A DNA stretch of 37,698 nucleotides. It comes from Thiomonas sp. FB-6 (GTDB lineage: Bacteria; Pseudomonadota; Gammaproteobacteria; Burkholderiales; Burkholderiaceae_C). Positions within the stretch are counted from its first letter, which is position 1; each line of letters begins with the position of its first letter. The stretch is taken from the NCBI RefSeq assembly GCF_000377645.1, contig NZ_KB898501.1:1-37698 (forward strand), written 5' to 3'. Below, piece after piece: positions 9,121 to 17,655 of the stretch. Under the pieces are notes generated by a model. It was given only the letters and a program-made list of their open reading frames with translations. It ran no database searches and was not told the origin of the DNA. The translations under genes were made by a program, and so were the position numbers.

Positions 9121-10290
9121 ATGACTCGGCGCATCGTCATCATCGGCAGCGGCATGGCGGGCATCTCCCTGGCGCGCGAGTTGCGCAGGCTCGACGACCG
9201 GGCAGAGATGGTGCTGCTGAGCCGGGAGCCGGGAGACTTCTATTCCAAGCCTGCGTTGTCCAACGCGCTGGCCGGCGGGAAGTCCGCCGCGGCGCTGGTC
9301 CTTACCCCGGCGGCCAGGCTGGCGCAGGACCTGGGCGTGCGCATCGTCGGCCATACCGAGGTCGACGCCGTCGATACCGGCGCGAGGGAGGTGCACGCGA
9401 CGGCCGGCTCATTCGCCTACGACGCGCTGGTGCTGGCCATGGGCGCCAGCCAGCGTCGGCTGCCGATGGCCGGGGAGGAGGCGGACGCCATGCTGTCCGT
9501 CAACAACCTGGCCGATTACGCCCGTTTCCGCGAGCGCCTGCAGGGCGCGAGGCGTGTCGCCATCATTGGCGCGGGACTGATCGGATGCGAATTCGCCAAC
9601 GACCTGCGCCTGGCGGGCATCGAGGTCGATGTCCACGACGTGGCCGCCCAGCCGCTCGGCCGCCTGCTTCCCGCGCGAGCCGCCGACATGTTCCGGCGGC
9701 GCCTCGAGGCGGCCGGAGTGCGATTTCACCTCGGCACGACCGTGGTGCGTATCGATCCCGCGGAACCAGGCCATGTGCTGAGCACCAGCACGGGAACTTC
9801 CGCGCGCTACGACCTGGTGCTTTGCGCGATCGGGCTGCAGCCGAACATCGGCCTCGCCCGCGACGCGGGACTGGACACGGGCACCGGCATTCGAACCGAT
9901 CGTTGGCTTCGAAGCTCGGTGGCGGACGTCTATGCGCTGGGTGACTGCGCGGAAGTGGAGGGGCTCGTGCTGCCCTACGTGCTCCCGATCACGCATGGCG
10001 CCAAGGCGCTTGCCCGAACCCTGACCGGCGAGCCCACGCCCGTGCAGTACCCGGCCATGCCGGTGGTCGTGAAGACGCCCGCGTGCCCGGCCGTCATCTG
10101 CCCCCCATTGCAGCCAGGTGGCGCATGGTCCGTGGCGGTCGATGGCGACGGCTTGAGAGCCATTTATCTCGGCGCGGACGGCGAGACTATGGATGGCTTC
10201 GTTCTGCTGGGGAGCGCCGTGAAGGAGCGCATGTCCTTGGCGGCGCGGGTGCCCGGGCCGCTGGCCGGGACCGTGTTGCCCATGCTCTAG
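9121..10290 (+). CDS. Rubredoxin-NAD(P)+ reductase-like FAD oxidoreductase
   Basis: The 389-residue flavoprotein has two dinucleotide-binding folds: FAD at the N-terminus (RRIVIIGSGMAG) and NAD(P) in the middle (VAIIGAGLIGCEFA). The second FAD contact is VYALGDCAEV, followed by a C-terminal domain. The pattern, including YSKPALSNALAGGKS, matches the rubredoxin reductase group (AlkT/RubB type). It would pass electrons from NAD(P)H to the rubredoxin encoded at 4570-4764, although five genes lie between them. It is the last gene of the operon. A general ferredoxin reductase role is possible, but the shared operon favours rubredoxin. Confidence 0.9.
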   Translation: MTRRIVIIGSGMAGISLARELRRLDDRAEMVLLSREPGDFYSKPALSNALAGGKSAAALVLTPAARLAQDLGVRIVGHTEVDAVDTGAREVHATAGSFAYDALVLAMGASQRRLPMAGEEADAMLSVNNLADYARFRERLQGARRVAIIGAGLIGCEFANDLRLAGIEVDVHDVAAQPLGRLLPARAADMFRRRLEAAGVRFHLGTTVVRIDPAEPGHVLSTSTGTSARYDLVLCAIGLQPNIGLARDAGLDTGTGIRTDRWLRSSVADVYALGDCAEVEGLVLPYVLPITHGAKALARTLTGEPTPVQYPAMPVVVKTPACPAVICPPLQPGGAWSVAVDGDGLRAIYLGADGETMDGFVLLGSAVKERMSLAARVPGPLAGTVLPML

Positions 10291-10490
10291 GTGCCCCCAG
10301 GGCCTGGGCCAAGGGTTCAGCGCCGCGACAGGCCCAGCGTGAGCGCGCGCGCCCAGCAGCGCCAGGCCGCTGCCGCACCTTCCATGCGCCGACATTGGGC
10401 ATCACGCACCACGGGCGTGCCGAGGCCTCGCTCTGTGGCGTTTGGCGGTGGGCGTGCCCCGCTCTGCCCGGCCCCGCAACAGCCTCTGTT

Positions 10491-10504
10491 TGCACGCGCG
10501 TGCA
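10491..10504. promoter_or_regulatory. Perfect palindrome upstream of sigma-54 promoter
   Basis: TGCACGCGCGTGCA is a perfect 14-base palindrome ending 29 bases before the -24 box. TGCAC/GTGCA half-sites recall NtrC sites, but the spacer is 4 bases where NtrC normally has about 7. It lies nearer to the promoter than most enhancers. The protein that binds it cannot be named, and the TTGTNNGCAAT motif is absent here. Confidence 0.4.
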
Positions 10505-10531
10505 GAGCGCGAGGCACGTCGCTCGACGGCG

Positions 10532-10547
10532 GTGGCACGACGTTTGC
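10532..10547 (+). promoter_or_regulatory. Sigma-54 promoter of the second transporter operon
   Basis: GTGGCACGACGTTTGC matches the consensus, with GG (10534-10535) and GC (10546-10547) 10 bases apart. The predicted transcript start is about 10559, giving a leader of about 50 bases before the ATG at 10610. Confidence 0.75.
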
Positions 10548-10559
10548 GTGAACCCTTGC

Positions 10560-10593
10560 ATCAAAAACCGGGAAACCCTGTCCTGGTTTTGAT
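10560..10593 (+). promoter_or_regulatory. Hairpin at the extreme 5' end of the transcript
   Basis: ATCAAAAACC (10560-10569) pairs with GGTTTTGAT (10585-10593), with one bulged A and a 15-base loop. It begins almost exactly at the predicted transcript start and ends just before the ribosome-binding site (CGGGAG). A 5'-terminal stem often protects an mRNA from decay; control of translation is the alternative. Neither is shown. Confidence 0.45.
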
Positions 10594-10609
10594 CCACGGG
10601 AGTCCTGCC

Positions 10610-11617
10610 ATGAAGCTTCGTTCCTTCCGCACCCCGCGCGTCTACGCAGGCCTGGCCTGTGCGGCCGCGGCCCTGGGCAGCGCGCACGCCGACGAGGTGG
10701 TGCGCTTCGGCGTGCAGCCGGCGACCCAGCCCATCTACATCGCGCGCGCGGCCGGGCTGCTCGCGCCCATCGAATCGCGCTTCCACGTCAAGATCCGCTT
10801 CTACAACTTCTCCTACGGCGCCCCCGAGAACCAGGCGATGGCCGCGGGCGACCTCGACCTCGCCTCGGCCGGCATGGGCCCCGCGGTGGTGGCCGCGGCG
10901 CGTCTGCCGGCCGAGCTGCTGGCCATCACCATCCTCGAGCAGACCGCGATCATCGTGCCCGCGGCATCGTCCATCCATACCCTGGCCCAGCTCAAGGGCA
11001 AGCGCATCGCCTATCCCGGCGAGGGCTCGCAGCAATACCCGCTGCTGCTCAAGGCGCTGCAGCAGGCCGGGTTGAGCGAGCACGACGTGACCCTGTTCAA
11101 GACCAAGGGTTCGGACGTATCCACGCTGGTCGAGGACGACAGCGTGGACGCCGGCATCACCTGGGACCCGCACGTGTCGCAGGCGCTGGCCTCGGGCAAG
11201 GCACGCGTGCTGGCGAAGGCTGAGTCCATCCTGCCCCTGAAGGACGGCCACTACATCGGCAACGGCGTCTACGGACGCACCGCCTTCGTCGACGCCCATC
11301 CTGCGCTGGTCGAAGCCATCCTGGGGGCGATTGTCCAGGCCGAACGCCTGGTGCTGGCGCACCCGGACGAGGCGGTGGCCATGTGGAGCCGGCAGATCGG
11401 CTTCCCGTCGCAGGTGATCCACTATTCGCTACAGGAAGGCATCTCCGTGTACGACGCCGACATCGTGCCCACCCCCAGCGTGCTCGATCAGTACACCCGC
11501 TTCCTGCAGGCGGCGCACATCCTGCAGCCCGACGACAAGCCACGCATCGCACCGCAATACGCCGAGCAGGCCGAGCACGCCGCGCAGGCGACGCCGACGC
11601 TTGGAGCGAAGCCATGA
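10610..11617 (+). CDS. SsuA/TauA-like ABC transporter substrate-binding protein
   Basis: The 335-residue periplasmic protein has a typical signal peptide with predicted cleavage at about residue 28 (GSAHA-DEVV). The mature part starts VVRFGVQPATQPIYIARAAGLL, the pattern of the nitrate/sulfonate/taurine-binding superfamily. It differs clearly from the NrtA-like protein at 4854-6224: it lacks a Tat motif and an N-terminal extension. It is the first gene of an operon with permease, ATPase, an amidase and an IclR regulator, so its ligand is probably a nitrogen compound with an amide bond, or one related to it (inference). Confidence 0.87.
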   Translation: MKLRSFRTPRVYAGLACAAAALGSAHADEVVRFGVQPATQPIYIARAAGLLAPIESRFHVKIRFYNFSYGAPENQAMAAGDLDLASAGMGPAVVAAARLPAELLAITILEQTAIIVPAASSIHTLAQLKGKRIAYPGEGSQQYPLLLKALQQAGLSEHDVTLFKTKGSDVSTLVEDDSVDAGITWDPHVSQALASGKARVLAKAESILPLKDGHYIGNGVYGRTAFVDAHPALVEAILGAIVQAERLVLAHPDEAVAMWSRQIGFPSQVIHYSLQEGISVYDADIVPTPSVLDQYTRFLQAAHILQPDDKPRIAPQYAEQAEHAAQATPTLGAKP

Positions 11618-11650
11618 GCGCCGCGCACGGCCGCTCCGAAGGGGCGCTCC

Positions 11651-11665
11651 ACTCCCTCGGGGAGT
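11651..11665 (+). other. Intercistronic stem-loop
   Basis: ACTCCC-TCG-GGGAGT forms a perfect 6-bp stem in the 73-base gap between the binding-protein and permease genes. Hairpins here often stabilise the upstream message or lessen read-through, so that more binding protein than permease is made. It has no U-tract. Confidence 0.4.
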
Positions 11666-11690
11666 CCAGAGTAGCGAGGAGGGCAGTTCC

Positions 11691-12457
11691 ATGAGTGCGC
11701 CCGCGCCGCGCTGGCTGGCGGCCTGGCCCTATGTCGCGGCCGCCTCCGTCGTGCTGCTGGCCTGGCAACTCGTGGTGCTGACCACGCACCCGAGCCAGGC
11801 CGTGCTGCCCACGCCTGGGGAGACACTGCGCACGCTATGGTCGCTGGCGCTATCCGGGCAGCTCTGGGTCGATGCTGGCGCCAGCCTCGGGCGCGTGCTC
11901 GTCGCCTGGATGCTGGGTGCCGTCGTGGCGGTGCCGCTGGGCCTGCTGCAAGGCGTGCATCCCCGGCTGCGGCGCGTGCTCGAACCTCTGTTCGAGCTGT
12001 TCCGTCCCATCTCACCGCTGGCCTGGATTCCCATGGCCATCCTCTGGTTCGGGGTCGGCGAGACGGGAAAGATCTTCATCCTGTTCATCGCCACCTTCTT
12101 CCCCATCCTTCTCAACACCCTCTCGGGCGTGCAGGGGGTCGATCCGGTACTCGTGCGCGCTGGGCGCGTGCTCGGCTGCGACAACGATGCGCGGCTGTTC
12201 CGCCGCGTCATCCTGCCGGCGGCGATGCCGCAGATCCTGGTCGGGCTGCGCGTCGCCTTCGGCACCGGCTGGGCGGCAATCATCGCCGCCGAACTGGTCG
12301 CCGCCAACAAGGGTCTGGGCTACCTGATTTCCAACGGCATGGAGATCCTGCGCTCGGACCAGGTGCTGGCGGGGATGATCGTGATCGCCGTGCTCGGCCT
12401 GCTCATCGATACCGCGTTTCGCCGGCTGGGGCGCTGCCTCGGCGTGGAGGATTCCTG

Positions 12458-12458
<1 letters not shown>
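11691..12458 (+). CDS. ABC transporter permease, SsuC/TauC type
   Basis: This 255-residue inner-membrane protein has about six hydrophobic segments (for example 13-31, 65-85 and 100-150). The ATPase-contact loop is GRVLGCDNDARLFRRVILPAAMPQ. The conserved PISPLAWIPMAILWFG stretch is shared with the permease at 6235-7083, which suggests common ancestry of the two transporters. The ATG at 11691 follows GAGGAGGG. The last base of its stop codon is the first base of the ATPase start codon. Confidence 0.9.
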
Positions 12459-13297
<839 letters not shown>

Positions 13298-13348
13298 AGC
13301 CCGCACGCCGCACAGGCTTCCTTCCGCCCAGAACCCGCCGAACCCGCC

Positions 13349-14674
13349 ATGAGTCTGTCCGAACCCGCTTGCCTGAACCGCGACCCGCACGCCGCTGCAT
13401 CCACCACCGCGCCATGCGGTGACACCGCGGGCGCCGCCGTGCGCGCGGTGGGCGCGGCGCTGGAGCGTATCGCGCGGCGCGACCGCTCCCTACGGGCCTT
13501 CGTGCATGTCGCGCCGGCCCGCGCGCTGGCGCACGCCGCCCAACTGGACCGCCTCGCCCCCGTGGCGCACGGGCCGCTGCACGCCCTGCCGCTGGCCGTG
13601 AAGGAGGTGTTCGAGGTCCAAGGCCTGCCATGGAGCGCCGGCTCCGCGCTGTATCGCGAACGCCTGGGATCTGCCACCGCGCCGATGGTCGCCGCGCTGG
13701 AGCGCGCCGGCGCGGTCGTGCTGGGCATCACCGCATCGTCCGAATTCGCCATCGCCCAGCTGCCGCCGACCACCCATCCGCTGGACCCGCTACGCGGCCC
13801 AGGCGCGTCCTCCAGCGGCTCTGCCGCCGCGGTCGGCGCCGGACTGGTACCGCTGGCGCTGGGCACGCAGACCTTGGGCTCGATCATTCGCCCCGCCGCT
13901 TACTGCGGTGCCGTCGGCTTCAAGCCCAGCCACGCGCGCTACCCCATGCTCGGCGTGGTGCCGCTGTCCGAGAGCCTGGACGATCCCGGGCTGATCGCCG
14001 ACAGCGCGGCGCGCCTGTGCGCGGTGGACGAGGTGCTGGCGCCGGCCGCGCAAGCCTCTGCCGGCGCGCTCACCGGCGTGTGCCTGGTGGCGCCCTGGTT
14101 CCCAGAGGCCGTAGCACCGGCCGTACGCGCGGCGCTCGGCGAGGCGGCCGCGCGCCTGCGCGGCCTGGCCCCGGCCTGGCGCGAGACCTCGGTTCCGCCA
14201 TGGGTCGCCGCCCGCGAACAACAGCTCGTGGACACGCTGCTGGTGCGCGGGCTCGCCCGCCTCCACGGTGAAGCCCTGCGCGCCGCGCCGCCCGGGATGG
14301 TGTCCGCGCGGCTGCTGCGGCTGCTGGGCGAAGGCGAAGCCCTACCAGCGTCGCGCATGGCAGCCGCGCGGCGTGGGCAGCAGGCTGTGGCCGAAGCGCT
14401 GCACGAGTGGCTGCGCCCCGGCGAGGTGGCGGTGACGGTGGCCACCGTCGACGTCGCGCCGCTGCTGGGCCACGGCAGCGGCTCGCGCGCGCCGCAACGC
14501 CTGTGGAGCCTCGCGGGCATGCCCGCGCTGTGCTTGCCCATGGCGGTGCGCGCCGGCACGCTGCCGATCGGAATCCAACTCGTGGCGCGCCGGGGGGAGG
14601 ACCGGCTGCTGCTGGAGTTCGCCGCGCGGGCCCAGGCGTTGCTGGCGGCGCCCGTGCCGCGAGACCTGCCATGA
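13349..14674 (+). CDS. Amidase-signature hydrolase
   Basis: This 441-residue enzyme belongs to the amidase-signature family (AtzF, allophanate hydrolase, GatA, biuret-type relatives). The Ser-cisSer-Lys triad is visible: Lys85 in LAVKEVFEVQG, the cis-Ser in GASSSGSAAA (about 154-156) and the nucleophile Ser178 in GTQTLGSIIRPA. These enzymes hydrolyse amides to acid plus ammonia or amine. Residues 1-30 are less conserved, so the start is only probable. It is encoded after an ABC importer and overlaps the IclR regulator, suggesting that it degrades the imported compound in the cytoplasm. The substrate cannot be predicted. Confidence 0.88.
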   Translation: MSLSEPACLNRDPHAAASTTAPCGDTAGAAVRAVGAALERIARRDRSLRAFVHVAPARALAHAAQLDRLAPVAHGPLHALPLAVKEVFEVQGLPWSAGSALYRERLGSATAPMVAALERAGAVVLGITASSEFAIAQLPPTTHPLDPLRGPGASSSGSAAAVGAGLVPLALGTQTLGSIIRPAAYCGAVGFKPSHARYPMLGVVPLSESLDDPGLIADSAARLCAVDEVLAPAAQASAGALTGVCLVAPWFPEAVAPAVRAALGEAAARLRGLAPAWRETSVPPWVAAREQQLVDTLLVRGLARLHGEALRAAPPGMVSARLLRLLGEGEALPASRMAAARRGQQAVAEALHEWLRPGEVAVTVATVDVAPLLGHGSGSRAPQRLWSLAGMPALCLPMAVRAGTLPIGIQLVARRGEDRLLLEFAARAQALLAAPVPRDLP

Positions 14675-15450
14675 AGGCCGAGGCCGAAGGCGCCGCCGCG
14701 GGCTCGGCCATGAGCAAGGCGCTCGCGCTGCTCGAGGCCATCAGCAACAGTGCGCAGGGGCTGAACCTGACCGACGCCGCAGCCGCCACCGGCATGCCCA
14801 AGCAGACCGCGCACCGAGTGTTGCGACAGTTGTTGGAGCTGGATCTGCTGGGGCGCGACCCCGCGACCGACCGCTACCTCTGCAGCCAGCGCATGCGCCG
14901 GCTTTCGGCGGCGGTGCTCGGCAGCGTCGGCTCCGAGGCCTACAGCCGGCGCCTGCTGCAGCAGCTTGTCGACGAACTGCACGAGACCTGCAACATTGGC
15001 GTGCTCGATGGCACGCAGGTGCTGTACGTGGACCGCGTCGAGTGCGACTGGCCGCTGCGGGTGCAACTGCAGCCGGGTAGCCGCGTGCCCGCCCACTGCA
15101 CCGCCATCGGCAAGCTGCTGCTCGCCCACGTCATGCCCGGCAGGCTGCGCCGCCTGCTCGACGAGTTGCCGCTGCAGGTGTTCACGCCGCGCACGCTGCG
15201 CACCCCGGAGCAACTGACGCAGGCGCTGCAGCAGATCCGCCAGTGCGGCTTCGCCATCAACGAGGAGGAGGACTCCCTGGGGCTGAACGCCCTGGCCGTT
15301 CCGATCTGCGACCCGCGTGGCCGCGTGGTCGCCGGCCTCGCGGTGCATGCGCCCCTGGCACGCATGGACTTGGCCACCATGGTCGGCAAGCGCGAGCGCC
15401 TGGAACGCTGCGCCGCCGACATTGCGCGGAACTGGTTCGGGCCGCAGTAG
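14671..15450 (+). CDS. IclR-family transcriptional regulator
   Basis: The 259-residue regulator has an N-terminal winged helix (about 12-75, LNLTDAAAATGMPKQTAHRVLRQLLE split as recognition region) and a C-terminal effector-binding domain (about 90-255) with the family blocks AHCTAIGKLLLA and INEEEDSLGLNALAVPI. The start overlaps the amidase stop (ATGA). Being inside the operon, it probably responds to the transported or hydrolysed compound. How it combines with the upstream sigma-54 promoter is unclear, since IclR proteins normally act on sigma-70 promoters. Confidence 0.92.
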   Translation: MKAEAEGAAAGSAMSKALALLEAISNSAQGLNLTDAAAATGMPKQTAHRVLRQLLELDLLGRDPATDRYLCSQRMRRLSAAVLGSVGSEAYSRRLLQQLVDELHETCNIGVLDGTQVLYVDRVECDWPLRVQLQPGSRVPAHCTAIGKLLLAHVMPGRLRRLLDELPLQVFTPRTLRTPEQLTQALQQIRQCGFAINEEEDSLGLNALAVPICDPRGRVVAGLAVHAPLARMDLATMVGKRERLERCAADIARNWFGPQ

Positions 15451-15462
15451 CGCCCCCCGCGC

Positions 15463-15621
15463 GCCCTCTTCGCCCTGATACCGGATGCGGTCATCCACGT
15501 CGGCGGGCAGGTTCAAGGGGTGTTTGATGCAAAGTACAAGTCGCTGCACCCGTCCGCCAGCGCGCCGAATGGACCGCAACGCGAGGATCTCTACCAGATG
15601 GCCGCCCATCTCGGTCGGTTT
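15463..15621 (+). pseudogene. McrC-like restriction-component fragment
   Basis: One reading frame from about 15463 gives PDAVIHVGGQVQGVFDAKYK and, after a short gap, REDLYQMAAHLGRF. This is the pattern near the C-terminus of McrC-like proteins, with the nuclease core D-A-K and the following DLYQM. There is no start codon or N-terminal part, because IclR ends only 12 bases upstream. After Phe (15619-15621) the similarity stops where intron-like sequence begins. It is a remnant of a restriction gene cut by rearrangement or intron insertion. The assignment rests on a short motif. Confidence 0.5.
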
Positions 15622-15867
15622 GTTCCTTCAGGGCGAAGGGTCTCATGGGGCGTTCCCAGATTGCGAAGACAGCACAGACGGTTTCGTTATGCGAGAGGCC
15701 GTCGCTCTGCCGGGGTCGAAGGCCACATCACGTACAGAAGGCAATCGTTGGAACATGAGAGGCCCGACCGGGTCCGTCGTGGTGGTTCGCGACGGGGGAC
15801 AACGACAAGGCAACGCCGAAGTCGAAGTTCGAGCTGAGGTCGGGAGTCGGATTCGCTCGTAGTACCG

Positions 15868-17286
15868 ATGAGACCGTCGAAGGAAACGAGACGTGTGGAG
15901 GGAAGGGGCGGACCCGAAGGCCACGCGCGCCCATCGAGCCAAGGCCGGACACAGAGCCGGAGCACCTTGCAGCCTCGACTGGCGCGGGTGAGCGCGGCGG
16001 CGCGAAGCGCTGCCCAGACGCAGTTCACCGCATTGCTGCACCACGTCGACGAAGAGGCGCTCGGGAGAGCGTTTGCTCGACAGCGACGGCGAGCAGCGGC
16101 GGGGGTCGATGGGATGACCGTGCAAACGTACGAACAGAACCTTGCAGCGAACCTGCAGGATCTGCACGGACGGATCCACACGGGGCTCTACCGGCCCAGT
16201 CCGGTTCGGGGCGTGCACATCCCCAAGGCCGACGGCGGTCGTCGCCCTCTTGGCATCCCCACGCTGGAGGACAAAATCGTCCAGGGTGCGGTCGCTGAGG
16301 TCTTGAGCGCGATCTACGAGGCAGACTTCCTTGGGTTCTCCTCCGGCTTTCGGCCGGGGCGCAATCCGCATCAGGCGCTGGCAGCAGTGCACACAGCCTT
16401 GATGAGCCAGCGAGTGACCTGGGTGCTCGATGCCGACATCCGCAGCTTCTTCGACTCGGTTGACCACGAGTGGCTGATGCGGATGCTGGCACACAGGATC
16501 GCCGATCCCCGCGTCTTGAGGCTCATCAGGATGTGGCTGGAGGCGGGCGTCCTTGAGAGCAACGAGTTGCGTGAAACGGACCGGGGCACGCCGCAGGGCT
16601 CTGGCATCAGTCCGCTGCTCGCCAACGTCTTCTTGCATTACGTACTTGATCTCTGGGTCCATCAGTGGCGACGGCGACATGCACGCGCGCGCGTGTGCAT
16701 CGTGCGGTACGCCGACGACTTCGTGATGGGCTTCGAGAGCAAGGCGGATGCAGACAAGATGGTGCGCGATCTGCAAACGCGACTGGGTCAGTTTGGCCTG
16801 GAGTTGCACGGGGAAAAGACGCGGCTGATCGCGTTCGGTCGCCTACCGGCGATCCAACGCGCGCAGCGCGGCCTTCCCCGGCCCCGTACGTTCGCCTTCC
16901 TGGGTTTCACTCACTATTGCGGGTAGACGAGGGACGGGCGGTTCATCGTGAAGCACAAGACGCAGAGCAAACGCATCACCCGCAAGTTGAACGAGCTTCG
17001 CCAGGACGCGAGGCGCCGCATGCACGATTCTCTGGCCGACCAGCATCGCTGGTACGTCAGCGTCCTGCGCGGCCACCGCGCGTACTACGGCATGCCGCAC
17101 AACTGGCGGGCCCTTGCCGGCTTCCGGCGGGAGCTGCGAAGGATCTGGCTCATCACGCTCCCCCGGCGCAGTCAGCGCTCGTGCCGGGCAGGGTGCGCTT
17201 GGTTCGACGCGGTGACGGCGCGTTACCCGTTGCCTGCGGTGCGGATCACTCGTTCATGGGCAGAGCAACGCATATGCCGCGCCTGA
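15868..17286 (+). pseudogene. Group II intron reverse transcriptase/maturase, interrupted by an amber codon
   Basis: The reading frame gives a group II reverse transcriptase with TYEQNLAANL, IPKADGGRRPLGIPT, the palm motif YADD (281-284), DRGTPQGSGISPLLANVFL and GFTHYCG. At 16924-16926 the frame meets TAG. It then continues in the same frame as TRDGRFIVKHKTQSKRITRK, the usual next part of the protein (thumb/maturase), up to TGA at 17284-17286. Relatives have a sense codon, usually Arg or Lys, between CG and TRDG/TRSG, so one base change can explain the stop. Without suppression the product lacks its maturase domain and the intron should be immobile. Confidence 0.88.
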
Positions 17287-17296
17287 CCTTCGGGAA

Positions 17297-17329
17297 GAGC
17301 CGAGTGCGGGAAAGCCGCATGCTCGGATC
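17297..17329 (+). ncRNA. Group II intron domain V
   Basis: A 33-base hairpin in which GAGCCGAGTGCGG pairs with CCGCATGCTCGGATC around a GAAA tetraloop, with a small asymmetric bulge as in known domain V. It lies 10 bases after the reverse transcriptase stop, the normal place, and holds the catalytic core of the ribozyme. Confidence 0.75.
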
Positions 17330-17396
17330 TGTGAGGGCGAAGCCGAATGGCCTAGCTACTCGACCGCAACCCGCGAGTGCGACCGAGGAGTAGCCC

Positions 17397-17570
17397 ATGC
17401 TTCAGCGAACGTGCGCGCATTGCTCGAAGACCTTCCTGGTACGTCCCCAGCTTCCGCATCAGGCGTTCGACACGCACCTGCACTGGAGAATGAGCGTGCA
17501 TGCCGACCCTGCACACCGCTGGCTGCGCGGCGTGGTGCACGCTTCCCTGGTCTACGCCTCGCCAGCGTAA
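17397..17570 (+). pseudogene. LysR-family regulator, C-terminal remnant
   Basis: This 57-codon frame ends with HQAFDTHLHWRMSVHADPAHRWLRGVV, which resembles the end of LysR regulators of the NodD-like group (W-H-x(5)-D-P-A-H-x-W-L-R). The N-terminal DNA-binding and most of the effector domain are absent; the first 20 residues look unrelated and are probably intron flank. It may be the tail of a regulator destroyed when the intron or an earlier element arrived. Confidence 0.45.
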
Positions 17571-17655
17571 TGCGCGCTGGACCGCCTCCGCACGAAATTC
17601 AAGCTGTGCGCAGTCCCCGCGGCGAGCACCAGCCGGCTCATCGAGCTGACTTCCT

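Larger units (their letters stand above)
10291..10609. other. Intergenic region between the cyanase operon and the second transporter operon
   Basis: This stretch of about 320 bases holds no convincing gene. Its first half is GC-rich with short inverted repeats such as GGGCCTGGGCC-like blocks but no clear U-tract terminator. Its second half holds the palindrome at 10491-10504, a sigma-54 promoter at 10532-10547 and a leader hairpin at 10560-10593, annotated separately. Confidence 0.6.
15622..17364 (+). mobile_element. Group II intron with reverse transcriptase ORF
   Basis: The element is supported by the reverse transcriptase gene and by a recognisable RNA domain V at 17297-17329. Domain V has a long stem closed by a GAAA tetraloop and the AGC catalytic region. 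A short domain VI and a CTACTCGAC-type 3' end follow at about 17364. The 5' end could not be fixed. It is placed after the McrC fragment at about 15622, which leaves only about 245 bases for domains I-III ahead of the ORF. That is short, so the 5' RNA domains may be truncated. Confidence 0.7.

Noticed and set aside
10491-10504. Assignment of the palindrome as an NtrC site
   Set aside because: The spacing between half-sites (4 bases) is shorter than in the NtrC consensus; kept only as an unnamed palindrome.
10442-10609. Longer N-terminus for the SsuA-like binding protein
   Set aside because: It would run through the sigma-54 promoter and leader, and a proper signal peptide starts at the ATG at 10610.
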